From G963669295 sp963669295 (GTDB lineage Bacteria > Bacteroidota > Bacteroidia > Flavobacteriales_D > CALLUQ01), in assembly GCA_963669295.1 (NCBI GenBank), contig OY769938.1, positions 3,038,001 to 3,102,000 on the forward strand: DNA of 64,000 nt, read 5' to 3'. The position numbers were made by a program, and so were the translations under genes. Below, in pieces: positions 16,316 through 24,923 of this stretch. The stretch's first letter is position 1. Every line of letters begins with the position of its first letter. The notes under the pieces are model-generated. The model made no database searches and was not told the DNA's origin. It saw only the letters and a program-made list of their open reading frames with translations.

Positions 16316-16712
16316 ATTTCACCGCAACCAGTTGGTCGGCAATGTAATTGAACAGGTTGCTCAACGGCTTTTCAATCATCATTTTTAGAAAAGGGTTGAC
16401 CTCAGCATCACATATCATATAAGCACGCGTAGCAGCATCGGTAGCTTCCAGGTAAATGTTGAGGGTAAAAGGAAATGGGGATTTGTCGCCCGATACAATG
16501 TTGATTTCTTTTGATGGAGTAGCTCCTTTTTGAACCAACGCAATAGTAGCAGTATTTTGCACCTTAAAAGAACATTCTTTTTCGCTCGAAGTCCAATTGG
16601 AAATTTTGTCTTGTGGCAACAACTCCTTAAAGTTGTTCATGTCCAAAAGATATTCAAATACTTCGCTGTCGGGGCAATTTACCACAACCTTTTTACTTTC
16701 TATCCTGGTCAT
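16311..16712 (-). CDS. SRPBCC (START-like) family protein
   Basis: A 133-residue protein of the SRPBCC ligand-binding fold: N-terminal strand RIESKKVVVNCPDSEVFEYLLDMNNF (residues 3-28), where the PxxEVFxYL helix is typical, and the C-terminal helix PLSNLFNYIADQLVA. Such folds bind hydrophobic ligands; the ligand here is unknown. It starts 7 nt behind pyrE and is surely cotranscribed with it, a pairing common in Bacteroidota, but I know no functional reason for it. Confidence 0.82.
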   Translation of the reverse strand: MTRIESKKVVVNCPDSEVFEYLLDMNNFKELLPQDKISNWTSSEKECSFKVQNTATIALVQKGATPSKEINIVSGDKSPFPFTLNIYLEATDAATRAYMICDAEVNPFLKMMIEKPLSNLFNYIADQLVAVKS

Positions 16713-16719
16713 TTGCTTG

Positions 16720-17361
16720 TTATTGGCCCCACACTGCGGGGTTTTCTCTCCATTCTTTTAAGGAAGAGAGGTCTTTTTCCGTGATGTATTCTGACTTTAA
16801 TGCTTGCTTAATCAATGTTTCGTAATCGGTAAGGGTAATCAAGTTGCACTTTGCCGCTTCAAAGTTTTCTTGCGCAGCCTGAAATCCATAACTAAAAATG
16901 GCGGCCATCCCTTTTACGTCACAACCAAGGTTGCGCAATGCTTCAACGGCAGCTAAACTGCTTTTTCCGGTCGATACAAGGTCTTCAATAACCACTACCG
17001 ATTGGCCGGATTCTACCACACCTTCTACCATGTTTTGCAGCCCATGTGCTTTTCGCGATGAGCGGACGTAAACAAAAGGAATCCCCAATTCCTGAGCTAC
17101 CAACACCCCTTGAGCAATGGCCCCAGTGGCTACACCAGCAATTACATCAGGCTTCCCGTAGTTCTTAACAACTTCTTCTACAAACTGCTGGCGCACATAG
17201 GTGCGTACATTGGGAAACGAAAGTGTTTTCCGATTGTCGCAATAAATAGGAGACTTCCACCCCGATGCCCAGGTGAAAGGATCACCAGGCTGCAATTGTA
17301 TGGCTTTGATTTGGAGTAAAAATTCCGCTACTTTTAACGCCGATTCATCGTTCAAAATCAT
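16720..17361 (-). CDS. pyrE: Orotate phosphoribosyltransferase
   Basis: Fifth step of de novo pyrimidine synthesis: orotate plus PRPP gives OMP. The 213-residue protein has the PRPP loop VVVIEDLVSTGKS (122-134), the flexible loop with RSSRKAHG, and the orotate-binding N-terminal region FTWASGWKSPIYCDNR. The start ATG at 17361 is only 5 nt from a perfect TACATTTG promoter box, so the mRNA is predicted to be nearly leaderless. It is back to back with the Nudix gene, start codons 8 nt apart. Confidence 0.96.
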   Translation of the reverse strand: MILNDESALKVAEFLLQIKAIQLQPGDPFTWASGWKSPIYCDNRKTLSFPNVRTYVRQQFVEEVVKNYGKPDVIAGVATGAIAQGVLVAQELGIPFVYVRSSRKAHGLQNMVEGVVESGQSVVVIEDLVSTGKSSLAAVEALRNLGCDVKGMAAIFSYGFQAAQENFEAAKCNLITLTDYETLIKQALKSEYITEKDLSSLKEWRENPAVWGQ

Positions 17362-17366
17362 AGTTG

Positions 17367-17374
17367 CAAATGTA
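17367..17374 (-). promoter_or_regulatory. -7 promoter box of pyrE, overlapping Nudix start codon
   Basis: TACATTTG on the minus strand is a perfect TAnnTTTG match ending 5 nt before the pyrE ATG. A TTG at 17390-17392 could serve as a -33 element but is 15 nt away. The box covers the ATG (17370-17372) of the divergent Nudix gene. Confidence 0.65.
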
Positions 17375-17987
17375 TAAAGTTTTTATTGACAATAGGCCTA
17401 TTTTTTTCATAGATAAATCAACACCTTTTTCCCCCGGAATTGGAGCCCTGAATAGGGCCATAGGTACGGCTCAAGAGTTGCAAAAGGCCATAAAGCAATT
17501 TGAAGAAGATAAGTTGCTGGAAAAGATGTATTTAAGTGTAGATGATGTGCCAAAAATGTGGGGGGTATTTAAAGGATTATATACCTATATTGAAGCAGCT
17601 GGCGGCCTGGTAAAGAATGAAGAAGGGAATGCGTTGTTTATTTTTCGGAATGGTAAATGGGATTTACCCAAAGGGAAATTGGAATTGGGTGAGTTGGTGG
17701 AAGAAGGTGCCATGCGTGAAGTAGAGGAGGAGTGTGGAGTGGTCAACCTCACCATTGTTGAGCCATTGCCTTCTACCTATCATACCTATGTAATGAAAGG
17801 GAAGTCGGTGCTGAAAAGAACCCATTGGTTTTTAATGGCCACACAGCATCAAAACAACTTAATACCGCAGGAAGAAGAAGGGATAACGCAGGTAATTTGG
17901 GCAGGGGCGGAAAAGCAAGAAGAGTTGTTAAAGAATACTTACCCCTCTATCATTGATGTAATCAATGCTAATCGTCCCACACCTTGA
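17370..17987 (+). CDS. Nudix hydrolase
   Basis: A 205-residue protein with a complete Nudix box (GX5EX7REVEEECGV) at about 102-124, preceded by WDLPKGK. The N-terminal 70 residues (MYKVFIDNRPIFFIDKST) are an extension typical of a Bacteroidota Nudix group next to pyrE. Substrate is probably a nucleoside diphosphate derivative; unproven. The ATG at 17370 is used instead of the TTG two codons upstream. Its 3' end overlaps the convergent thioredoxin gene by 20 nt. Confidence 0.9.
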   Translation: MYKVFIDNRPIFFIDKSTPFSPGIGALNRAIGTAQELQKAIKQFEEDKLLEKMYLSVDDVPKMWGVFKGLYTYIEAAGGLVKNEEGNALFIFRNGKWDLPKGKLELGELVEEGAMREVEEECGVVNLTIVEPLPSTYHTYVMKGKSVLKRTHWFLMATQHQNNLIPQEEEGITQVIWAGAEKQEELLKNTYPSIIDVINANRPTP

Positions 17988-19545
17988 GTTTTTTTCGTGG
18001 GTGCAAGGCAAGGTGAATGTCATAAAATGCCTTTTCAACTGTTTGTCCCGGACGCTCAATAGGAGAACTGGGGGGCAACGCTGGCGATTGTAGCAAATTT
18101 CCCTCGGGATCAATCAAAAAATAGCTGGGCACCGATCGGATGTTGTAATCGCTTCGAATGTCTTTATGGTTGCCAAAGTGCAAGAAAGTCCATTCGTACT
18201 CAGGGTGTTGGTTTAAGAAACCTACCATCGATTTCTGGTGAGGGTCAATGGAAATGCTAACAAATTCAATGTCTTCCCCATACTTTTTGTACAAATCGGT
18301 CATTACAGTCATTTCAGTGAGGCATGGCTTGCACCAGGTAGCCCAAAAATCGAGGTAAACATACTTTCCTTTAAAATCGTCGAGGGTCACCAATTCGTTG
18401 TATTGATTGTACAACGAAAAATCGGGGGCAGGCGAGCCTTCACGCAACTTTGTAAGGTGCGCATAAACATTGTTGGCCACTACGCTGTTATCTGGAAATT
18501 GGCTTTGCGTGCGAATAGAATCTAACACTACCAATACGCTTTCTTCGGCATATTCTTTATTGTAAAAAAGTTCTCCAAGGCCTCTAATCATCACCAACTC
18601 CCTCAATTGCTCTCCTTCCAAAAAAGGATCATTGCTTAGAAATGCATTCAGCAAAGTAGGACTTTGTAGTTTGTTGATGATACGTGTGATGGCAGCGCCT
18701 TTTTGCGAAAATGAAGCCATGAGTAAGTGATTGGCATAAAATTCATTGAAGAAAGCCATGTACTCTGTATTCCGATAGCGAACAGGCTGTTCGCGCAAAT
18801 AGGTTTCATAAAATGTTTTCTTCTTCGGCAAAGCACTGAGCTTTAAAGAGGCAATGGCATATTGTACATAGGCATGAAAATAAGCATTGTCTATGGTGGC
18901 GTACCTCTTTTGTAAACGGTTGGTGAGTCGGTTCACCAAATCGTCAAAGGTTTGCCGTTCGTTTTTTGGCTTGATGCCAGGTGCGGGTTGTTCCTTTCCT
19001 TTTTCCTTCTCATTTTCTCCACCATCTTCTGGATGATAGAGGTTGCGCTTTGTTTCTTCTTCTTTCTTATAGCTGGAATTGCCCGGCCGTTTCATGCGTG
19101 CAATCTCATCGTAATATTCGCTAAAGAACCCTTCGTACTGCAAGTTGAAGTCCGTAATCAAGTAGTTAATATCAGTGGTGTCAAGCTGCTCAAACACCAA
19201 TTCCACAAATGTGGTGCGATTAATAGTGGTGGCTTGCTCCTTTGATGCTTTGGGGAATTCAAACCGGTAATTTGATTCAGGCTGTACAAACAAGTGGGCA
19301 TTGATGTCTTCAATTTTTATTACTGCTAAAAAAGTAGCTGCTACTTCTACCTCAAATTGAAAGGTGCCTTCGTCGCTTACCACTGTTTCGTGAAGTGTTT
19401 CCAACGACTTTGTAATATGATCGGCATATTGGTGTAAGTATACTTTCTTGCCCTTAAACTCAGGTGCCTTGCCCTTTATGGAAGTAGGGGCACCGTAGCT
19501 AAACAGCGATAAAAGAAAAACACCTATCGTGATCAAGTACTTCAT
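17968..19545 (-). CDS. TlpA-like thioredoxin-fold lipoprotein/periplasmic protein
   Basis: A 525-residue exported protein: signal peptide MKYLITIGVFLLSLFSYGAP, an N-terminal DUF4369-like beta domain (GKKVYLHQYADHITKSLETL), a helical middle with a charged, Lys/Glu-rich patch, and a C-terminal TlpA/ResA-type thioredoxin domain with the active site WCKPC (Trp404, Cys405, Cys408). It probably works in periplasmic thiol redox or cytochrome maturation; no specific partner is visible here. The stop is inside the convergent Nudix gene, and its start overlaps the coaD stop by 4 nt, so it follows coaD in one transcript. Confidence 0.88.
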   Translation of the reverse strand: MKYLITIGVFLLSLFSYGAPTSIKGKAPEFKGKKVYLHQYADHITKSLETLHETVVSDEGTFQFEVEVAATFLAVIKIEDINAHLFVQPESNYRFEFPKASKEQATTINRTTFVELVFEQLDTTDINYLITDFNLQYEGFFSEYYDEIARMKRPGNSSYKKEEETKRNLYHPEDGGENEKEKGKEQPAPGIKPKNERQTFDDLVNRLTNRLQKRYATIDNAYFHAYVQYAIASLKLSALPKKKTFYETYLREQPVRYRNTEYMAFFNEFYANHLLMASFSQKGAAITRIINKLQSPTLLNAFLSNDPFLEGEQLRELVMIRGLGELFYNKEYAEESVLVVLDSIRTQSQFPDNSVVANNVYAHLTKLREGSPAPDFSLYNQYNELVTLDDFKGKYVYLDFWATWCKPCLTEMTVMTDLYKKYGEDIEFVSISIDPHQKSMVGFLNQHPEYEWTFLHFGNHKDIRSDYNIRSVPSYFLIDPEGNLLQSPALPPSSPIERPGQTVEKAFYDIHLALHPRKKLKVWDD

Positions 19546-20006
19546 TTTGCTATGCTAATTCCTTTTGGAATGAATTGGCTTACATCGCCATGGTTTCTTA
19601 TAATGTCACGTACAATTGACGAATTTATTGCCGCATGCTCTGGATTTGTGATTAAAAAAATGGTTTCAACAACTGCATCCATGGCCTGATTCATTTGGGC
19701 TATATTGCGCTCAAACGCAAAGTCAGTCTCGTTTCTCAAGCCCCTTAATATGTAATTAGCGCCAACTGTTTTACAAAAGTTAACCGTAAGCCCTTCATAC
19801 GTAGCTACCTTGACTTTTGGTTCGTTTTCGAACGTTTTTTTTATCCAGGAGGTGCGTTGCTCAAGCGAAAACATATAGTTTTTACCGGCATTAATACCAA
19901 TAGCAACAACAATTTCATCGAAAAGAGGCAATGCTCTTTTTACCAATGTTTCATGTCCTCGGGTAATGGGGTCGAAAGAACCCGGAAATACTGCAATCTT
20001 GGTCAT
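19542..20006 (-). CDS. coaD: Phosphopantetheine adenylyltransferase
   Basis: Penultimate step of coenzyme A synthesis. The 154-residue protein has the nucleotidyltransferase motif GSFDPITRGH (His18), RGLRNETDF, and the C-terminal INSSIVRDI (ISSxxxR-type) motif. It follows rsmD by 11 nt; rsmD-coaD is a widespread gene pair. Confidence 0.96.
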   Translation of the reverse strand: MTKIAVFPGSFDPITRGHETLVKRALPLFDEIVVAIGINAGKNYMFSLEQRTSWIKKTFENEPKVKVATYEGLTVNFCKTVGANYILRGLRNETDFAFERNIAQMNQAMDAVVETIFLITNPEHAAINSSIVRDIIRNHGDVSQFIPKGISIAK

Positions 20007-20017
20007 AATGCAACAAA

Positions 20018-20551
20018 TTATCCCTGGAAGAAGCTAAAGTTTACTTTTCCGTATGCACGCCTTTCGGTAAAAAAAACATTTCTCGAAAGCACTACTTCTT
20101 CAGGATGTTCAATAATCAATAAGCCATTTTCGTTCAAAAGCTTATTCTCAAAAACTAAGTTAGGAATATTCTCAGTGTTTTCCAGTCCATAGGGAGGGTC
20201 CGCAAATATTAGGTCAACAGGTTGGGTAGATTTTCTCAAGAAACGAAACGCATCACTTTTAATCACTTTGAAAGCTTCAAACTCCAATTCCCTGGCTGTT
20301 TTTTGAATGAATCGATGGCTTACCATGCTGATATCAACAGCCGTTACTTGTGCTGCTCCCCGCGAAGCAAACTCAAATGCAATGTTTCCTGTTCCCGAAA
20401 ATAAATCCAATACCGTAATGGCTTCAATGTCGATGCGGTTTTGAAGAATGTTAAACAACCCTTCTTTGGCAAAGTCGGTGGTAGGGCGTGCATTGATGTT
20501 TTTAGGGGCAACAATTCGCTTTCCTTTATACCTGCCGCTTATGATGCGCAT
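20018..20551 (-). CDS. rsmD: 16S rRNA (guanine(966)-N(2))-methyltransferase
   Basis: A 177-residue methyltransferase that modifies G966 of 16S rRNA. It shows MRIISGRYKGKRI, the SAM-binding motif VLDLFSGTGN (47-56) and the catalytic DPPYG (118-122). Its start overlaps the 3' end of the DUF3822 gene by 13 nt, and coaD follows. Confidence 0.95.
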   Translation of the reverse strand: MRIISGRYKGKRIVAPKNINARPTTDFAKEGLFNILQNRIDIEAITVLDLFSGTGNIAFEFASRGAAQVTAVDISMVSHRFIQKTARELEFEAFKVIKSDAFRFLRKSTQPVDLIFADPPYGLENTENIPNLVFENKLLNENGLLIIEHPEEVVLSRNVFFTERRAYGKVNFSFFQG

Positions 20552-21417
20552 AAGAGCTGATTTAATAAGGAATAATAGGTGTGAAAGGGCATGTCGTTCA
20601 TAGCAGAAGTGTAGGAGAAATTGTTGTTGCGTGTTTCAAAATCAACCTTTCCTACATATTTCGTAATCAATGCATAAGGGTCAGAATTTTGATCAATTTC
20701 TCCGGTAAGTGTCAACGACAATTGCTTTGGGGTAATTTGTAATTGCTCACAAACATAAAGCAAATAGTAAGCAAGATCCTCACTGGTTTGGTACTCGAAA
20801 GAGTTGTAATAATGCAAGGCTTGCTGTTGGGCAATGATAAGCTCAAACCGACCATTGCTAACATTGAGATGAGTAATGGGATCATCGTGGAATTTGCTTT
20901 TTCGCAATATGGCCTCAATGAGTGTAGTGCCATAATGCAATACTTGTATGTTGGGATAGTATTGCAGTATCGCTTGTATCACAGCTTCCGGGCGGTAATA
21001 TATGTTGTGAAAGTTACTGCTGAACAATCTGTCGCTACCTACTTCGGTGGTCTTTAAATCATTGAAATTAAAGTTGAGGTAGTCGTTTTTTTTACGTTCC
21101 TCGTACAAGGCTGCGGGAATAAGAGTGCTGTACGCCCCTACCCAGGCTAGAGAAGAGGAGGCATACTCTTCTTTCAAAAAAGCAGACTGGCTAATAACTT
21201 CTGGTAATAAGCCGATAAGTTCCTGATCGGTGTTCACCCGCTCAAACAAGAAATTTTCGAGCGCCACATACTGATTGTTGTCTTTATTCAATGCACAACA
21301 AGAAAGACCATGATGACCCAACTGAATGGATAAATGATAAGTGGTGTTGGCCTTCGATGAAAAAGCAGGGTCAATAAAATGAGCAGTTTTACGACTACTC
21401 GCTACCCCAACTACCAT
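20539..21417 (-). CDS. DUF3822 family protein
   Basis: A 292-residue protein of the Bacteroidota-specific DUF3822 family, which resembles the actin-like ATPase fold (HLSIQLGHHGLSCCALN, then LHYGTTLIEAILRKSK and LTLTGEID). It has the length and the usual position upstream of rsmD-coaD. Function unknown. The ATG at 21417 is preferred; it lies 23 nt inside the upstream gene, and the longer frame lacks support. Confidence 0.83.
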   Translation of the reverse strand: MVVGVASSRKTAHFIDPAFSSKANTTYHLSIQLGHHGLSCCALNKDNNQYVALENFLFERVNTDQELIGLLPEVISQSAFLKEEYASSSLAWVGAYSTLIPAALYEERKKNDYLNFNFNDLKTTEVGSDRLFSSNFHNIYYRPEAVIQAILQYYPNIQVLHYGTTLIEAILRKSKFHDDPITHLNVSNGRFELIIAQQQALHYYNSFEYQTSEDLAYYLLYVCEQLQITPKQLSLTLTGEIDQNSDPYALITKYVGKVDFETRNNNFSYTSAMNDMPFHTYYSLLNQLLCAS

Positions 21418-22249
21418 TCGTGTTGGTTTCTTGTAAAGAACCGAAGAACAAGGTGTCAGTAGGATCAAATGGACGCGAATCCTGAACTTTGATAACTGGA
21501 CGTTTTACCCCTGATACATCGATCATATCTGTAGCCAGGGTGAATTTTGATTTGCCGTTTGAGAAAGGCACAATAGCCAGTGAATCCAAAATAAAAGGCA
21601 AATTGTTTACTCGCTCAGCCAAGGCCATACTGTCGTTGGGGAATAAATCGGTCATTACAGGAATGTACGAAGTGTCGCGAATAACTAATCCAGAAGCTTT
21701 TATTTCTTCGTCAGATAGTCCTCTCAAGGAGTCGGGCATGCTAATCATTACACCTAGATGGATGGCTTCTGCATCTGTATCAATAGTATCAGGACGCATG
21801 CCGTAAGATTTAATCTTCGGAATAGAATCGCTTGTAATAAAGTTCACCAAACGATCGTAATCAGAAGTGTATTCACCGTACTTGTTTTTATATGCCTTTT
21901 CAGCAGTACGAATATCTTTCAATCGTTGAATTACATCGGCATAAATGATGGCTTTCTTTTCGCGGTACTCAATGGTTTCACTAATAGAGCGTACATCAAT
22001 GTATGCAAATACTGCTGACGCTCCTAAAAAGACAACCATCAGGATAAGTGCAATGGTTTTATTAATAAAGTCAAGTACAAATACCAATGAAACTAATCCA
22101 ATTCCAAGAATGGCAACACCACCAATTTTGAAGAGTCCGTTCTGACCTCCAGAAATGATGAGAATAATGGAACCAATCAAGATTAATAATCCAGAAAACA
22201 GGTATTTCCCTATGACTTGCTTTATTTTATCAAAAATGTCGTCATTCAT
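21395..22249 (-). CDS. Membrane-anchored protein of unknown function
   Basis: A 284-residue protein: hydrophobic segments at about 15-33, 38-60 and 64-87, then a soluble C-terminal domain of about 195 residues. That domain includes RLKDIRTAEKAYKNKYGEY, a pilin-like alpha-helix pattern seen where a protein is compared along a repeating tether, and a long acidic stretch. I do not recognise a named family. It heads the DUF3822-rsmD-coaD-thioredoxin run. An excellent promoter lies just upstream. Confidence 0.8.
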   Translation of the reverse strand: MNDDIFDKIKQVIGKYLFSGLLILIGSIILIISGGQNGLFKIGGVAILGIGLVSLVFVLDFINKTIALILMVVFLGASAVFAYIDVRSISETIEYREKKAIIYADVIQRLKDIRTAEKAYKNKYGEYTSDYDRLVNFITSDSIPKIKSYGMRPDTIDTDAEAIHLGVMISMPDSLRGLSDEEIKASGLVIRDTSYIPVMTDLFPNDSMALAERVNNLPFILDSLAIVPFSNGKSKFTLATDMIDVSGVKRPVIKVQDSRPFDPTDTLFFGSLQETNTNGSWGSE

Positions 22250-22254
22250 GGTCT

Positions 22255-22284
22255 CAAAAGTATTTAGTTTACTAGGGATACAAA
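22255..22284 (-). promoter_or_regulatory. Promoter of the 22249 operon
   Basis: On the minus strand TTTG (22284-22281), 18 nt, then TACTTTTG (22262-22255), a near-ideal Bacteroidota promoter. The box ends 5 nt before the ATG, so the transcript is predicted to start at or almost at the start codon. Confidence 0.75.
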
Positions 22285-22375
22285 TCTACAATTTTTTTTA
22301 AATCGCTAATAGAAATTATCTTTATCAATATATGAATGTTTTTCGCATCAAATTTCCATAAACTTTATTGTCGAC

Positions 22376-23806
22376 ATGTCTATAGACGAGGTAGAATTGT
22401 TATTGCAGTCGCATTTAGGGTTTGAACCAACCAGCGATCAAAAGGTATTGATGCGGAAACTTTCGGCTTTTGTATTGAGTCCCCGGCCCAATTGTTTGTT
22501 TGTTTTAAAGGGATATGCGGGTACAGGAAAAACATCAATGGTCAGTGCATTGGTAAAGGCATTACCCCTTATTCGCCAACAATCGGTATTGCTGGCTCCT
22601 ACCGGTAGAGCGGCAAAAGTTATTGCAAATTATTCAGGGCAGTCGGCCTTTACGATTCATAAAAAAATATACCATCAGAAAGTTTCCAGGGATGGTTATG
22701 CCTATTTCGAACGTTCGCCCAACTTACATAAGAACACCGTTTTTGTGGTCGATGAAGCTTCGATGATCTCTACCAACAGCGGCATCTCTTCATCCATGTT
22801 TAGTCATCGCGATTTGTTGGAAGACTTATTGAACTACGTATTCAATAAGAAAGGATGTAAGCTAATTTTAGTGGGCGATACTGCCCAACTTCCTCCTGTA
22901 CACATGGAGGTAAGTCCGGCATTGGATGTATCTCATTTGCGCGATACATACCCATTGGCCATCGGGTCGATTGAATTGAAAGAAGTAGTGCGTCAATCTG
23001 CTGCTTCAGGAATTTTGCACAACGCCACCAGGTTGCGCGAGCAATTGCGGTTGGAAGACATTACTTACCCGCGCTTTGAATTGGATGCCTTTCCTGATTG
23101 TATACGAATAACAGGGTATGAATTGCAAGACGAACTAGACAATGCTTATAGTACCTATGGCGATGAAGAGGTGATGGTAGTATGCCGTTCTAACAAACAG
23201 GCGAATGGTTATAACCAGCAAATTCGAGGTAGAGTAAGGTGGTTAGAAGATGAAGTTTCAGCGGGCGATTACATGATGGTAGTGAAAAACAACTACCATT
23301 GGCTGCCAGACGATTCGAAAGCGGGTTTTATTGCCAATGGAGATATCATTGAAGTGTTGAAGGTGGTGAATACCGTTGAAATGTATGGTTGTCGCTATGC
23401 CAATGTAATTGCGCGACTTATCGATTACCCCGACGAGCCTGAGTTAGAAACCAAAATCCTTCTGGATACCATTACTGTAGATGCCCCTTCATTAACTGGT
23501 GAAGCCATGAAACGGTTGTATTATGCCATAGAAGAAGATTACTTTGACATTGATGACATCAAAAAAAGAAGAAAAAAAGTAATGGAAGATAGCTGGTTCA
23601 ATGCATTGCAAGTGAAATTTGCATATGCTGTTACCTGCCATAAAGCACAAGGGGGGCAATGGAAAGCAGTATTTGTTGATCAGGGATATTTAACCGAAGA
23701 AATGGTCAATAAAGAATTTCTCCGGTGGTTGTACACCGCCATTACCCGAACAACGGAAAAATTGTACCTGGTTAATTTTAATGACCGATTCTTCGAAGAG
23801 AATTAG
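22376..23806 (+). CDS. RecD/Dda-like superfamily 1 DNA helicase
   Basis: A 476-residue ATP-dependent helicase of the RecD2/Dda type. Walker A GYAGTGKTSMVSAL starts at 46, VVDEASMIS is motif II, LVGDTAQLPPV motif III, and the C-terminal UvrD_C_2 part reads VTCHKAQGGQW ... TAITRTTEKLYLVNF (motifs V/VI). No N-terminal RecD oligosaccharide-binding part is present, and there are no recB/recC genes nearby, so it is a stand-alone 5'-3' helicase candidate. The stop overlaps that of the convergent gene by 4 nt. Confidence 0.9.
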   Translation: MSIDEVELLLQSHLGFEPTSDQKVLMRKLSAFVLSPRPNCLFVLKGYAGTGKTSMVSALVKALPLIRQQSVLLAPTGRAAKVIANYSGQSAFTIHKKIYHQKVSRDGYAYFERSPNLHKNTVFVVDEASMISTNSGISSSMFSHRDLLEDLLNYVFNKKGCKLILVGDTAQLPPVHMEVSPALDVSHLRDTYPLAIGSIELKEVVRQSAASGILHNATRLREQLRLEDITYPRFELDAFPDCIRITGYELQDELDNAYSTYGDEEVMVVCRSNKQANGYNQQIRGRVRWLEDEVSAGDYMMVVKNNYHWLPDDSKAGFIANGDIIEVLKVVNTVEMYGCRYANVIARLIDYPDEPELETKILLDTITVDAPSLTGEAMKRLYYAIEEDYFDIDDIKKRRKKVMEDSWFNALQVKFAYAVTCHKAQGGQWKAVFVDQGYLTEEMVNKEFLRWLYTAITRTTEKLYLVNFNDRFFEEN

Positions 23807-24855
23807 TTGGTCTCCTTATTGAAATACACCGTGTAGAAGTACATTTCTTTATCCGAATCATAGCCTTTCTCAATGAATTTATTGCCAGAATCCTGGTCGT
23901 TAAAATTCAGTTTGATTTGGATATTGGTGTCAAGGTTAATGACACTTTTAATCTTACGCTTGGCCGTTTTTACCGCTGGTTGAGAGATCTCAAATTGTTC
24001 TGGTGTGTCAATTTCATGTTTCTCTTCAAACAGTTCCTTGTAGTTTTTGAACTCTTCTGCATACTCCTCGTTAGGAATCACTTCCTGGGTAAACTCTTCT
24101 AAATCAAAGGTATCTTGCTTGGCAAAGTAATCTACCGATTTGTTAAGAAACACCACCTGTTCTTTCCGGTCTTCTTGTTTGGCTACAACATCGTTAGAGA
24201 ACTCCCGGCACATGTCGAGGTAATTCTTCGTGAGGAAATTCTCGTTTTGGTCTACCTCAATGGTGAGGAAGTCTTCTTTCCAATATTGAGCATCGTAGTT
24301 GTTATTATCAACGCTGAATACACGATAGCCACTATCTTTTTCGGTATCAAACACCAGGCACCCCTTGTCTAACTTCTTGATGTCGATGCCTTGTTCAGGG
24401 TTCACGGTAATGCCATCCAATTGTTGCTTAAACTTCAAGAAGGTATCTTTTTGTTCCGACTTAAAGATACCAATGGCATTCATTAACTCTCCTTCGAGAA
24501 TAACATCCTCAAAATGCACTACGTACAATTCTCCACTCTTTATGTGGGGGTGTGATGATTGCTCGTAAAGGTGTTTCAGAATATTGATAGAGCGCAAGTA
24601 CAACGTGTTTTCATCTCCAAAAATGTCGGAGCAATAAGAAAACACCTCATTCATTTGCAGGTCGGAAAGGTGCTTGAATTTATAAGAATCTTCTACATTC
24701 TTGAACGACTTAAAAAAGTACTTTTTTAAGATGGTTTCCAATTCATCATCAAGCGGATAAAGTGCATTGGAAATGACCATTCCTTCATCTTTCGATTGGT
24801 TCCCCACCTTGTGGATAATCATGGAAGATATACGCGCTTCAATAAATTCAATCAT
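23803..24855 (-). CDS. Nucleoid-associated protein (NdpA/NA37 family)
   Basis: A 350-residue protein of the YejK/NdpA family: N-terminal ARISSMIIHKVGNQSKDEG, the middle SGELYVVHFEDVILEGE...NAIGIFKSE, and KGCLVFDTEKDSGYRVFSVDN. Family members associate with the nucleoid; molecular function is unclear. It is convergent with the helicase and overlaps its last codon. The C-terminal third is acidic and less typical. Confidence 0.87.
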   Translation of the reverse strand: MIEFIEARISSMIIHKVGNQSKDEGMVISNALYPLDDELETILKKYFFKSFKNVEDSYKFKHLSDLQMNEVFSYCSDIFGDENTLYLRSINILKHLYEQSSHPHIKSGELYVVHFEDVILEGELMNAIGIFKSEQKDTFLKFKQQLDGITVNPEQGIDIKKLDKGCLVFDTEKDSGYRVFSVDNNNYDAQYWKEDFLTIEVDQNENFLTKNYLDMCREFSNDVVAKQEDRKEQVVFLNKSVDYFAKQDTFDLEEFTQEVIPNEEYAEEFKNYKELFEEKHEIDTPEQFEISQPAVKTAKRKIKSVINLDTNIQIKLNFNDQDSGNKFIEKGYDSDKEMYFYTVYFNKETN

Positions 24856-24923
24856 GAAGAGTAATTTTGAAATTAGGAATGTAAAATTAGCATTTAATTT
24901 GGTTGATGCAGAAGGAAATAGAA

